A stretch of DNA of 64,000 nucleotides, taken from the NCBI GenBank assembly GCA_013339895.1, contig JABACO010000106.1, positions 43,063 to 107,062 on the forward strand, in the 5' to 3' direction. The stretch is from Ephydatia muelleri (lineage: Eukaryota > Porifera > Demospongiae > Spongillida > Spongillidae). The position numbers and the translations under genes are program-made. A model generated the notes under the pieces. The model was given only the letters and a program-made list of their open reading frames with translations, was not told where the DNA came from and did not search any database. Position 1 is the stretch's first letter. The number at the start of each line of letters is the position of its first letter. Below are positions 22,214 to 32,835 of the stretch, piece by piece.

Positions 22214-23521
22214 CCGAATAAAACATATACCCCATCCGTTGCCATAATATCACATGCATTCATTCACCAACTACCGCAATTGAGTATTACTGTAACATAC
22301 TTGTTGGCTTCCTATGCTAACGCGGACGTTTCAGCCCCTATTGACCTCCTTGGAAGGGTCGAGTGTCGCCCCTGACACTGTTTCGCTGCACAGTGCAAAA
22401 AGTTTGTTATGCGACACTGTATATTATAACGTGTATTCGAATATAAGCAGCAATATAAGCTGTCTGCGTATTGAACATTGTAAGCAAATGCGTATATTGA
22501 AATATTGTCAGTCACGTGCGGTTTCTGGTATCTTAGCAAACCTTTGTATTTCATTAATGTTACACGGTTTGGTGAACCGCGCACTATCGTAATTTGGGCT
22601 TTGACCTTCCGTAAACCAGTCCTCCGCGCCCCCCATCCCCACTCCCCCTTTGCATCTGCTTGGTTTATAAAACTTTTCTTCGCACATATAAGTGGTACAC
22701 CACCAAACACAAATATTCAAACACCATAGTGCCTTAAGACAGCGGTTCCCAAGTACTAACTTAGTGTGACCTGATAAAGACGAGAATATAATAACATTTG
22801 GTGCCAATTGAAATGGCCATACTTACCTCTAGTGATGGACTTGATGGTGCTGACTAACCAAATGCGCACAAAAGAAAAATACATTTTAGTGCCCCCAGCA
22901 TACTTACCAGTTCGAATAGAAACGCTGCAGAAAAGCAAAATGAAGTTAGCAAAGCCATTGCGTACTTACCTCAGCAGAATCGACCCGCGCTTGTGATAGC
23001 CGAAACCCATAGTCCTTGAGACAGCGGTCCCCACGTACTATGTGACCTGATAAAGACAAGAACAATAACATTTGGCATCAATTGAAATGTTCATACTTGC
23101 CACTGTGTAACTTACCTCAGCAGAATCGGCCGCTTGTAATAACCGGAGACCAACCCCAATAAAGTGCATTGCACACAAATTGTTCAGAGTCGCTTACCGT
23201 ATACTAGGCTTGCTTTCAGCAGGTTGATGAGGCTGATGTACTACATCACAAATGCATCCCCAAAATAACACAAACGTGATAAGCAAAGTCACGTACCTTT
23301 CCAGGCCATGCACTCACACAGGAACCCGCCAAAATTAGCCATCACGTGCAATGGCATACTCTAATTGGTGCACTTTTAAATTTGGTTATAAATAGTAAAT
23401 AACAACGATAACAGCACTAACCTATTGACAAGTAAGACTATCACCTATTTCTTGAACTGGCAGAAATCTTCAATGTTACAACATTTACAAGCCTGCGTGA
23501 AATTGTAAAAAACAATACAGA
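22214..23521. other. Non-coding, with a degenerate direct duplication
   Basis: No gene seen. Two diverged direct copies are present: AGACAGCGGTTCCCAAGTACTA at about 22738 recurs as AGACAGCGGTCCCCACGTACTA at about 23017, followed by TGTGACCTGATAAAGAC and ATAACATTTGG in both. CTTACCTCAGCAGAATCG occurs at about 22967 and 23112. The block therefore looks like an old tandem repeat of about 145-285 bp. Confidence 0.55.
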
Positions 23522-24251
23522 TTGTGCAATGGGCGGAGCGAAGTGACGTTATTTGTGTTAACCGCCATTTTGAGTGTCAAAAGCAATTGTATGGGCAAGG
23601 CTTGTTGTGCAGTTGGATGCAGTAATCGTTTCATTAAAGGTTCGGGCGTTCATTTTCCTCAAGATGAAGAACGTAAGTCCCAGTGGATAGCAGCAGTGGG
23701 GCCGGCGCAAAGATTGGATTCCAAATGAGTACTCGTGGATATGTAGCGTACACTTCGTTTCGGGGGAATAGAGCAACAACCTCCTATCCCCTGATTATGT
23801 TCCTTCCTTATTCGAGCACATGAAGAGCCCTTTGAAGAGGAAGCGTGTGCATGATATGAACAGATTCCACAGAACATTGGAGGTGATAAAAAGGAAGTTG
23901 GTAAAAAAAAAAATTAATGCTGCAGAGTCTTTGCTACAGCTATCGGAACCTGAGGCCAATCATTCCAATCTACACTAACAATCTCTCATACGCAACATAC
24001 GGGTCTTCAAGCGCACCAACCAGCTCCAATTTTACCTTGTAACGCTGTTTGGCAGTGTCATGAAGCTAATAGTAATACTCAGAGTATTTGGCCGTACTTT
24101 CTAGCTGCATTTAATCACACGAAATGGCTCAAACGGTTAGTCAGGAACCTCCAATCACTCTATTACGGATAGACACGTGTGTGCTTTTGACACTCAAAAT
24201 GGCGCTTAGCAAAGGTTGCTATTGATGACGATTTATGACGCTATTGCACAA
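23522..24251. mobile_element. THAP-containing DNA transposon remnant, 730 bp
   Basis: Inverted ends: TTGTGCAATGG at 23522 and the inverted ATTGCACAA ending at 24251. A second inverted block follows just inside: GCCATTTTGAGTGTCAAAAGC at about 23563 against the reverse complement at about 24187-24207. The interior has a broken THAP domain. P-type and PIF-type transposons carry THAP domains; no target duplication could be confirmed, so the superfamily is open. Confidence 0.6.
23591..23890 (+). pseudogene. THAP-domain ORF, frameshifted
   Basis: It starts MGKACCAVGCSNRF and continues HFPQDEERKSQWIAAVG, i.e. the THAP C-x4-C pair and the conserved Trp. After a -1 frameshift near 23705 it continues DWIPNEYSWICSVHFVSGE with the C-x2-H-F end of the zinc site, and then an in-frame stop. 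A basic stretch (KSPLKRKRVHDMN) follows at about 23822-23860. It is only the DNA-binding domain of a former transposase. Confidence 0.75.
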
Positions 24252-25069
24252 CCTCTATACCATACTTTCCATATCATTATGTACTGTACATCCATTTCAA
24301 ATTGAACAATAATACGGTGGCCCTGGAGGTCGCGCGACCAAACATTGTACGACAAGCGGTTTTTTGATTGAACAATATAGCGATGGTCCGATTCCGTGTT
24401 CGAGCAATGGAGCAGCGGTCCGATTCTGCGATCGATCCTATTCCGCGATCAAACGATCATCCACTTCCGCTACCGCGCTAACTAGCATTGATCTATTTTT
24501 GGGATCAAACAACGGTCTATATTTGGGATCGAACAACGGTCTATTTTTGAGATCGAACAGCGGACCGTTTCTCCAGCCAAACGTACTATGGGATATATAG
24601 GTGGTACCTTGCATGACGTCACGTAATTTTATACTATTCGATAATACAATAGTACTTGAGGCGAGCAGTATGGTTCACAGAGACGACCCAATAGTCGACC
24701 GTAAGTTAGCATATCACTATCAGGTAACGATGCATATACATGCACATGCAGGGCTAATAGTGCGATACTGGAGGCAGCAGAAGACAATCCTGGTAATACT
24801 CGGCTAATGCACCACGTGGTTGTTGGGTTAGTGTGTATGCTGGCTACACTGGCACAGTAGCAGTAAACTAACGGCATCGCTATACCTTCAGGCTAACATG
24901 GCTCAAGAAAAGGCTCGCTGCGCTGGGACTTAAACGGCGCAACGTTGTGGAAACACGCCTTACACTTGTACATCAGGCCATTAAGGTCAGTACTTCATTT
25001 CGCACGTGATCGGTTGGTGAAAAAAAGCTGGCTGTGTACGCGTAGGATCATTTTATAAGAAGCCAGCTG
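24252..25069. other. Non-coding; short minisatellite at 24486-24567
   Basis: About four copies of a 26-28 nt unit built on GATCGAACAACGGTCTATTTT at 24486-24567. Otherwise no recognisable gene or element. Confidence 0.5.
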
Positions 25070-26017
25070 TTGGTACTTCGTTTCCTATATATAGGGTACG
25101 TTAGGTAGCGATCGCCATGTACGATATGTCAACTCTGTATTGAACTAATAAAGAAGTCCGTACCCCTCCCCCCTAGTCCGGCCGACTAGCCTCCACCTAT
25201 TTTCCGCTGATAATGATATTGGAGCTGCCTTTTGGTGTCGCATACGCAGATGCAAGAGAGCTGCACACGTCTATACGTGTGTCAACCCAACTATAGTGAT
25301 GCCTGTTTAAGGTCAGTATGAGTTGCATTCTTATAGATGTCCACCTCTTTGATGGGGATCAACTAGTGATGCATGATGTGTTCCCATTGAGGGGGATTGA
25401 TCTGTTTAACTCTTTCATGGGCAACAGCACAATATAGCACCACAGGTGCCACTTTTTTTGATACCATTTACGTTTTTGGAGTCAACAACATATTGGTCGA
25501 CACTGCACTGAAAAATTATACTAACTTAATGTTCCTCATGCATGATCATGGCTTCTGGTTACTGAAGCCTGATATGAAGAACTTAGTGTGGAGGATGTTG
25601 GCAATTATTGCAGTCATGTTTCTCCTGAACAATGTGTTTGTGGCTCCAAAAACGTTGATCAGTGGTTATAGATTAAAGTGGCATTTTTATAGTAGCTCCA
25701 GCATGGCGCTATTGCCTGCGAAAGAATTAAGGTCAGTAGGCGCATATGTAGCACACACCCTCAGATGATGTATGCATTGCATTCTAATAGATGCCCACTT
25801 CTCCGATGGGATCAACTCATGATGCATGATGTATTCTCATTGAGGGAAATTGAGGTCAGTGCTTGCGTTCATCTCCTTCCTGCCATACACTTCTCTTCCC
25901 TCTATATTCTTGCAGAGAAAGCACACAAGAATAGAGTAAGCAGTCACACTTCATTATTTTAATGTGTGTGTGCATGTGTGTGTGTACATATTTGTGTACA
26001 TGTATGTGTACATGTGT

Positions 26018-26116
<99 letters not shown>

Positions 26117-26610
26117 GTGCTAAAAACCTGAGGAGTGCCAGGATAATTTATTGACTAAGGGGCAAGTGGTTGAGTCCTGAGCTTAAACTTGTGCCCCTCT
26201 TTGTCCCGTTACGTCTCACCCTACTTCTCTCCCATACCCTTTCTTACTTCTCACTCTTCCCTCTTTCTCCCTCCTCTCCCTTCTCTGCAGGAACTCTATT
26301 CAGTCTGGGAAGCATTTGGTAATTGACTCAACAAAGCAGTGTTACCAGATGCTTTTTGTGTACATGTAATGTATGTCTGTGAAATTGAAATTCAGCTTTT
26401 GTATCACGTGATTCAAGACCGTTAAAAATAAAAGATGAAATGACCAGAAACTGTGGTGACAAATTTCAGGTGATATACACTCGTTTGTGCGCGTGCATTT
26501 CACTCGAAGGAAAATAGGTGGCAACCACTCTGGATAGCGAGTGCTACCTCTAACGCGAGCATCACCCGACGGCGCGAGTGAACGTCGGCTCTTTCGTTTT
26601 GCGGTGCACC
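25070..26610. mobile_element. Second, inverted and diverged copy of the CACTG-ended element
   Basis: Collinear with the reverse complement of 8611-11400. GTTGGTACTTCGTTTCC..CATGTACG..AACTCTGTATT at 25070-25142 matches 11400-11322. AAGAAGTCCGTACCCCTCCC..GGAGCTGCC at 25150-25232 matches 10540-10451. The exon-like units at 25330-25405 and 25775-25855 match the 9510-10360 array, and (TG)n at 25962-26115 matches (CA)n at 9231. CACTCG/GCGAGTG words with GGCTCTTTCGTTTTGCGGTG at about 26480-26610 match the CACTG terminus. It lacks the Harbinger-like insertion and holds only about two or three units. Its 5' boundary is uncertain. Confidence 0.65.
25962..26115. repeat. (TG)n microsatellite, about 150 bp
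   Basis: Pure TG for about 115 bp after an imperfect TG/TA start. Confidence 0.97.
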
Positions 26611-28504
26611 CACTACACTTGCCACTACTGCCCCAGAAGACCAAGTGGGTCAAAAAAAACACTCAACTCTGACGAGACGGGCCAAGAGCGACAGATGCGC
26701 ATGCGTATGGTTAGATCACTACAATCGAGGATAATAGGAATTTTATGTAAATTAAAAAGCGATGGCCTATGACCATAGATATATTATCTATGCTATGACA
26801 TACAAACTATTCAGTCGAAAAAGGTTAATTAGAGGATTTAATAACGCGATAAATCTCCAATGGTGAAGTGTAAACACCGATGTCCACAATTTCTTGACGT
26901 GCGCGCATGGAGCGAGGGCCGTAGACTCCAGAGGTTTCAAAGGCAACAGGTGTGAGAAGAGGGGTAACTGTACTTCCTCTGCCTGGTTTGCTGCTGCACT
27001 CACTCCAATGGATGAACTGTAATACAATGTGCATATTACATTTTCGTACTGTGATATTATAATATGTACATCGCTTGTTTCATGCAGTATATAGCAACAA
27101 ACCAAAGCAGCAGAAATGTTGCATGTAAACCCAAACCAAGGACTAGAAACCACATAACTTCAGTAGCAACAAGAAATGCCTATGTGAAGAGCCAAAATCC
27201 AGGGGTGCGAAACCACATGTGGTTTCGCACCCCTGGATTTTGGCATATACAATAATGCATGTGAGTGCAAAACTTCAAATATGCATATTCATATTTGATG
27301 CTATGCTATCACACTAACCACTACATAAAGCACAGCACGTATATAATGTAGTATGCTTGCTGCATGTATGTACTCACTTTATTTTGGTATAGCTGTAGCA
27401 CTTAAAACAAGCGTGCCATCTTGTTTGGGTCATGCAGGTTGGATATGGAAGGAGATATGTTTTTCCCTAAAATGATGAAAATGGATACCGCATGCACTGT
27501 GATAGCACGCAGCAGGGCCGTAGCAACCAGTCCGACCGATTAGTTAGAACAGTAGTATTAGTGAGTTAAAACATGCGGGATATTAAGATTTCTTTTTTCA
27601 ATGCGTGAAGTTAAGTGCATGTAGAGCTCAAGTAGTTAAGGCAAAACTTGTGAAGCCCCTCTTATGGCGCCCCCCTGTCTACACGCTGGGGCCGCCTACG
27701 CGATGCCCTGAGTTTAATTGCGGGCACAGATGAAATCATATAATTTCCGCGGGCACTTTGGGTACATAAGAGTCGTCCAGCTGCAGCGCGCACCATGCTA
27801 CGAATTTGGAATTCTGAATAACCAGAATGCTGAAGTTTGTCCTTTGTGCGTGTGTTTTAGTCCTCTTTGCCGAAGCTCGCCGCAAATTCCACGAGGTATA
27901 GATGCTAGTGGGATATGTCTGTGTGCATACATGCATGCACGGTACGGATCGAGACACGCATGTTGCGATTAGGCGTGCAGATTCACGAATGGCGTACGAA
28001 AGGATGAAATTAATAAATTGGTGGCACCGCCACATGCAGTGGTTTCAAGTCATAAAATGTAATATATTCTTGCAACGATTCCGTCATCAGCCAGTTGAAA
28101 TGGATCAAACTGGTACGTACGTACGAATAGGCCACTCCCCCACTGATTATGAGTTCGGGATCCTTCAGTGCTGCAGGCAGCGATCCCCGAAAAACAGGAA
28201 ACGCCAGAATTCGCCCAAGGCCAAGGACAAACGGAGCTCGATACAAATGGTGAGTTAGTTGAAACTGATGTCACGACTATAACAAATGATAATTTGTTTT
28301 GTGTTGTTGAAAAGACATTGTTGCTCGGTACATGGAACACAAGCTTTACGACTACACATTCATGGAGGATAATGTGAACACGGAGGTTGTAAGTTGCTTT
28401 GGATTTTCGTGCTTGGTTAATCGCATGCATAATTATGCACATATATAATTACGTTCGCAATGAGTTGTCCTCATTCCCACTGAATTATTGATGAGTGGGC
28501 CTCC

Positions 28505-28544
<40 letters not shown>

Positions 28545-28808
28545 TTCACACGCACACACCCAACACCTCCTTTTTACAGAAACAATACATGTTGTAGTCC
28601 CCCAGCTACACTGCATAAGATCGGGGGGAGGGGGGAAGGGGGATGGGGGGAGGGAGGGTGGATGGGGGAGAGGGAGGGGGGATGGGGGAGGGGAGATGGG
28701 GGAGGGAGGGAGGGGGATTTGCTTTCGGCTTTATATAGTATGTAATATCCATTGATCAAAGACTGTATGTCTAATGAACTACTTTCTGTTCCATTATTGT
28801 GATTGAAA
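26611..28808. other. No confident gene; possible isolated exons
   Basis: Contains the 54-bp palindrome (27191-27244), a (CA)n tract (28507-28541) and a G-rich GGGGAGGGAGG tract (28622-28720). Two open stretches that end in good donors, 28166-28250 (basic, RQRSPKNRKRQ, ending ATG|GTGAGT) and 28364-28390 (ending GTT|GTAAGTTG), may be exons of an unrecognised gene. The frames do not join into anything I recognise. Confidence 0.35.
27191..27244. repeat. Perfect loopless 54-bp palindrome
   Basis: Each 27-nt arm (GCCAAAATCCAGGGGTGCG.. outward from the centre CCACATGTGG) is the exact reverse complement of the other with no spacer. The inner part CAGGGGTGCGAAACCAC looks like a hAT end, so it may be two fused transposon termini. 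Confidence 0.95.
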
Positions 28809-30788
28809 ATGTGCGGGGTCGCAATATACCAAAGACATGTGTAAGTGTATCATTATGTCAGAATTGCATCAATTAATACTTTTCTGCATCCATGCCCTAC
28901 ACACTGAAGTGTGTAAGTGAACCTAATGTATCAGTTGCTACCAATTATGCCATCTCCAATAAATAATGCTCACGGGACATGCTACTGCAGACAGTAAGTT
29001 ATTTCAGTCTGTTGTAGCCTCATTAATGTGTTGTATTTTTCTGCTGCATTAATGCTTGGCTACAATAGTGCGTAAGTTGACATTTCTATATTTCCAAACA
29101 TTATTTTGCATACTCATTCTTTTTAATGGCTTCTTTCAATGGATATTTCAGTGTGTAAGTGATTCAGTGTTCATTTATGTTAACGATAAATCCATCACAA
29201 ACCATGAATATTTAATTGTTTTGACCACAGGCTGTAAGTATTGCTGTAAATGATTTATTGCATCAGCTAAAAATAAATTTCCATACGTACATCCTCAACT
29301 TCAAAACCAATAGAGAGTAAGCTAGATTACTCCTCCACTTGTGTACCTTTTACTTTTGCTCCATACATCAGGGGGTGAGTTCTATACAATGATTCTGCTT
29401 GCCTGTTTGACTGCTGTCATGCCTGATGGTTGCTTGTACCATCCAAGGGGGTAAGTTAGAATTATGAATTAGATGCAGACGCGTTATGTTACAACATCTC
29501 CATCAATAAATTCATATGGATATTACTATACAGAGAGTAAGTAACTAAATGTGTCAAACGAACAATTCCTATAACAGTATTTACAATCTTTTAGGCAGTA
29601 AGTCACAATGTCTATTTGTATTCTACTTTTGATGTTGATTCTATCACAATGCTTTGTCCGTGGAAATTGAAATTGAAGCCAGTAAGTACTGTATTAGATA
29701 CAGTGCAGCATGTATTAATGTACTATTGAACCTACCTTCAGTGTGTAAGTGAAAGTTATGTGAAGCCAAATCACCAGTTTTAAAATGTGTACTGTTTGTA
29801 CTTCATATCCAAATACTACAGAAAGTAGGTTCATTGAGGAGTTTTGAATTTGTATATTATGTACTTTATTTCCTATAATGATACTGATGAAAATAATGAA
29901 GCCTGTGAGTATCTTACATTCCTAATGTGGTTTTCGTCAACTTTATCCACTTCTCAATGTCCTTGGAAAATACGCGCACAGAAAGTAAGGACCCAGCTGC
30001 ACTTATTGCTATTTCACCATCTTATTCCTCCTTCACTTTCTTTATGGCATCTGGAAATATTTCATGGTGATTTAGGGAGTGAGTCGAAAAGATTGAATAA
30101 ATACTCCTTGCTGCTTTCTCCCTCATGAGATCACTATCCATATATATCTTCCCTCACTCCAACCTCCTTTTCCATATAGTGTGTAAGTGGCCACTGAATT
30201 CGTATTTTGGTAATTTAAATTGTTCTCTTTTCTGCATATGAATCACTGATGGAATCACAGAAAGTAAGCAGGTTTAAGAATTACACTATGTTGTTTCAAA
30301 CTGTCTTTGTTTTCATGCATCTAGTGGGTAAGTGTACATGCATTCCATAGGACCAATTAGGAACTGAATGTCATTTGACAACAACAAACACATTGGACAT
30401 TAACTTTGGACATGCCATTCAATGAAATGCAGTGTGTGAGTCCTCATTGAATAATTCATATACATGCTATTATTGACGTCATTCATTCCACACCTAACTG
30501 CAGTCACAAGGGGTAAGAATTTTACTGTCTCTGAATTTATCATTCTACTCATTCATGTCTAGTTTGGTATCTGTGCAATGGAGGAAGCAGACTGAGGATT
30601 TGCATAAAAGGTAGATGTTAATTCCTCTTGATAACATTTATTTATGCACACAACCCAGGAAGAGCATTACATACAAGTACATTAGATAGCTAAAAATCAA
30701 TTATTTAGCTTGTGATGTGAAAGATGTTCTCTTATCCAGATTTACATTTTTTGGAGAAGCACAAGTAATGCAAGTAGGAGTTAAATGA
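28809..30788 (+). CDS. Split small gene with 20 consecutive 3-nt exons (65-aa product, unrecognised)
   Basis: Seen directly: exon 1 ATG at 28809 to 28840 (phase 2, preceded by an in-frame TGA). Then come twenty 3-nt segments, each between an AG and a donor-like GTRAG or GTAGG: tgt 28910, aca 28991, tgc 29069, tgt 29152, gct 29231, aga 29314, ggg 29372, ggg 29448, aga 29534, gca 29595, cca 29679, tgt 29742, aaa 29822, cct 29902, aaa 29982, gga 30076, tgt 30180, aaa 30261, tgg 30325, tgt 30433. Then a 9-nt exon 30504-30512, a 48-nt exon 30563-30610 and a proposed last exon 30740-30788 (TGA). The 21 donors after exons 1-21 are GTAAGT x13, GTGAGT x4, GTAAGC x2, GTAAGG, GTAGGT. The introns between microexons are 55-105 nt and not alike. 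Total 198 nt = 65 codons plus stop, open only in phase 2 once the 48-nt exon is included. Product begins MCGVAIYQRH; no family recognised. The last exon is the least certain (alternative acceptors at about 30659 and 30826 also give short tails). Transcription and splicing are inferred. Confidence 0.6.
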
Positions 30789-32835
30789 TTATCACTGATC
30801 ACATGTTTTCCCCACCCATATTTCAGAACTAAGCCGATAAAAATGAAACTCAATAGACTATTATTTTATTTTAGATGAAAATGTTAATGTTCAGTTTGGA
30901 TACAATTCATTAACCATGGCTACTCATATGGAGACTTCACATTCATCATGATACAGGCACAGGGTGTGAGAGAGGAATCATGAGGGGAATATCCCTCTTT
31001 GCATCAGTGCATGAAGTATTTATTTATTTTATATGTAAGGTGCTGTGTAAATCAACATCAAATGCCCGTGGCAGGCCAGGTATAGGTATAGGTTACCTAA
31101 CATCTTGTGAGACAACAGTATTGATCTGATTGTAACACTCCCTTGCAATGGTCTATGTCTATTGTCCTGGATGACCACCATGGGGGGCGAGTGTGCCCCA
31201 TGGGGGAAGCAACTTCAGATTGATGGCGCTTTGTCTTGGTGGAGCATAGCTGCATTCTAAGAATAATGCCATGTTTATAAGCACCTGGGCAGCTAGAACT
31301 ATTTTTAAAACATGAACATCGTGTTTTTTGCAATTTGTAAACGGACAATAGACATTAAAGATAACAACAAATAAATGATGTTGCAAAATATGTTAAGGTC
31401 AATAGAGCACCTGTATCTGCAATCATTTGTGGAATAAGCACAAACCAGATTATTATCAACAACAACTCATGTTTTTATCAAGCATCAAGAAAGCTGTGGT
31501 CTTTTTACTGAACCTGTTATTTTGGCCAGACATTACGTACAGCACTCAAGGTCAAACATAAGCACCTAAGAGGTAGTTTGCATTTGAACGTTTACGTTAC
31601 ACGTCTATATAAGCGTACAGAAGAGCGAATCCTGGTATAAGTCAAGCTTCTCCTGGAATAGTTCATTAAGTGATTGATAATGTTGAAAAAAGTACTAAGT
31701 TATTATCGTATTCACGTATCTCATCCCTTGGGGGGAAAAACTGGCATCGGATCTATGAAATTTGGCTCGCCTGATAGGCACTGGCTTTGGTAATGTTAAC
31801 ATCTGAGAATGTGGAACAATGTCACACCTTGGACTGCATGGAAACATTCAGCATGTTTGGCTCAACAGCATTCAGGTCCTTTTCTTCACATGTAAGCATT
31901 TTTTAGCTTGTATTATACAATTATCAATTGTGGCTCAAAAGGATTCAACGCGACCTCAAACCACTTTGCCAAACAGCTGGTTCATAACTCCAACTCAGCT
32001 CCATAGGTTTCAAACTGTAAAGACTATTGTCACCTGTTCTGTAATATCATTAACACTACTAGCAGGTAATATTGCGTTGCTGTTGACTTGTGAACTTTAG
32101 GCCCTTTTATATTTGCTGCAATAAGCATATCATAATTACTGTTTACTTGTGGATACTGCAACTCCACCTTATCAATTCTGTTAAATGTCTTTAGACCACC
32201 GAACACTGCCAAATATGTACAGACAAATATTCACTCACAGTTGTTTGCTAAGGCACATATCTGAACACTTTTAGTCACTGCTTGGTTGAGATGATGAGGA
32301 GCAGGTGTTAGAGGTTTGTATGAGCAGGTGTTAGAGGATGGTATGAGTAGCTGTTAGGGGATATGAGCAGGTGTCGGGGATGACATAAGTATGGGCAGAG
32401 TGGGAGTGGTCAATCATGGGGTTGCCTTGGCATCTGGGCCACAATTGAGGAAAGATGACATTAGTGACTCTTAACTACATATTATATAAGCACCACATAT
32501 TAAAGATATGAGTGATGACTCATATGGTGGTATGTGATGATGATTTCATAAGCTTGGATCAGCACCTGACCATCATTGCATTCAATTGGGTCTGGGTACT
32601 AGAGAAAGGGAGCAGGGTGTTATTCCTGTGTGTGATATGCCATTACATAGATAATGTTGTATTGGTCTCCAGTCCGTAAAAACTACCTACTCGAGACACC
32701 TGTGAATATTGTTTGACAGATCGATGTTGCTGACCGGTTAACTCATAATTGCACACTGCCCACAATTTTGCATATCACACTTCACTACATAATTATACAA
32801 ATAACCACATAATGATTAGCGCTCTTAGATTCTGT
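30789..32835. other. Intergenic, no gene recognised
   Basis: AT-rich with only short unsupported open frames. A small degenerate tandem repeat (TATGAGCAGGTGTTAGAGG-like, about 25 nt, 4 copies) lies at 32296-32378. Nothing else seen. Confidence 0.5.

Noticed and set aside
25397..25768. 123-codon ORF as a host gene
   Set aside because: It lies inside the sister copy of the CACTG element, shows no domain and its start lies in an exon-like repeat unit.
28910..30512. Cys-rich peptide from reading the 3-nt exons in phase 0
   Set aside because: That phase runs into a stop inside the 48-nt exon at 30563-30610 and does not use the ATG at 28809; phase 2 satisfies both.
28841..30516. The GTAAGT-rich stretch as an ordinary minisatellite
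   Set aside because: Only the AG-N3-GTRAG core recurs. The 55-105 nt between cores vary in length and are not visibly related in sequence.
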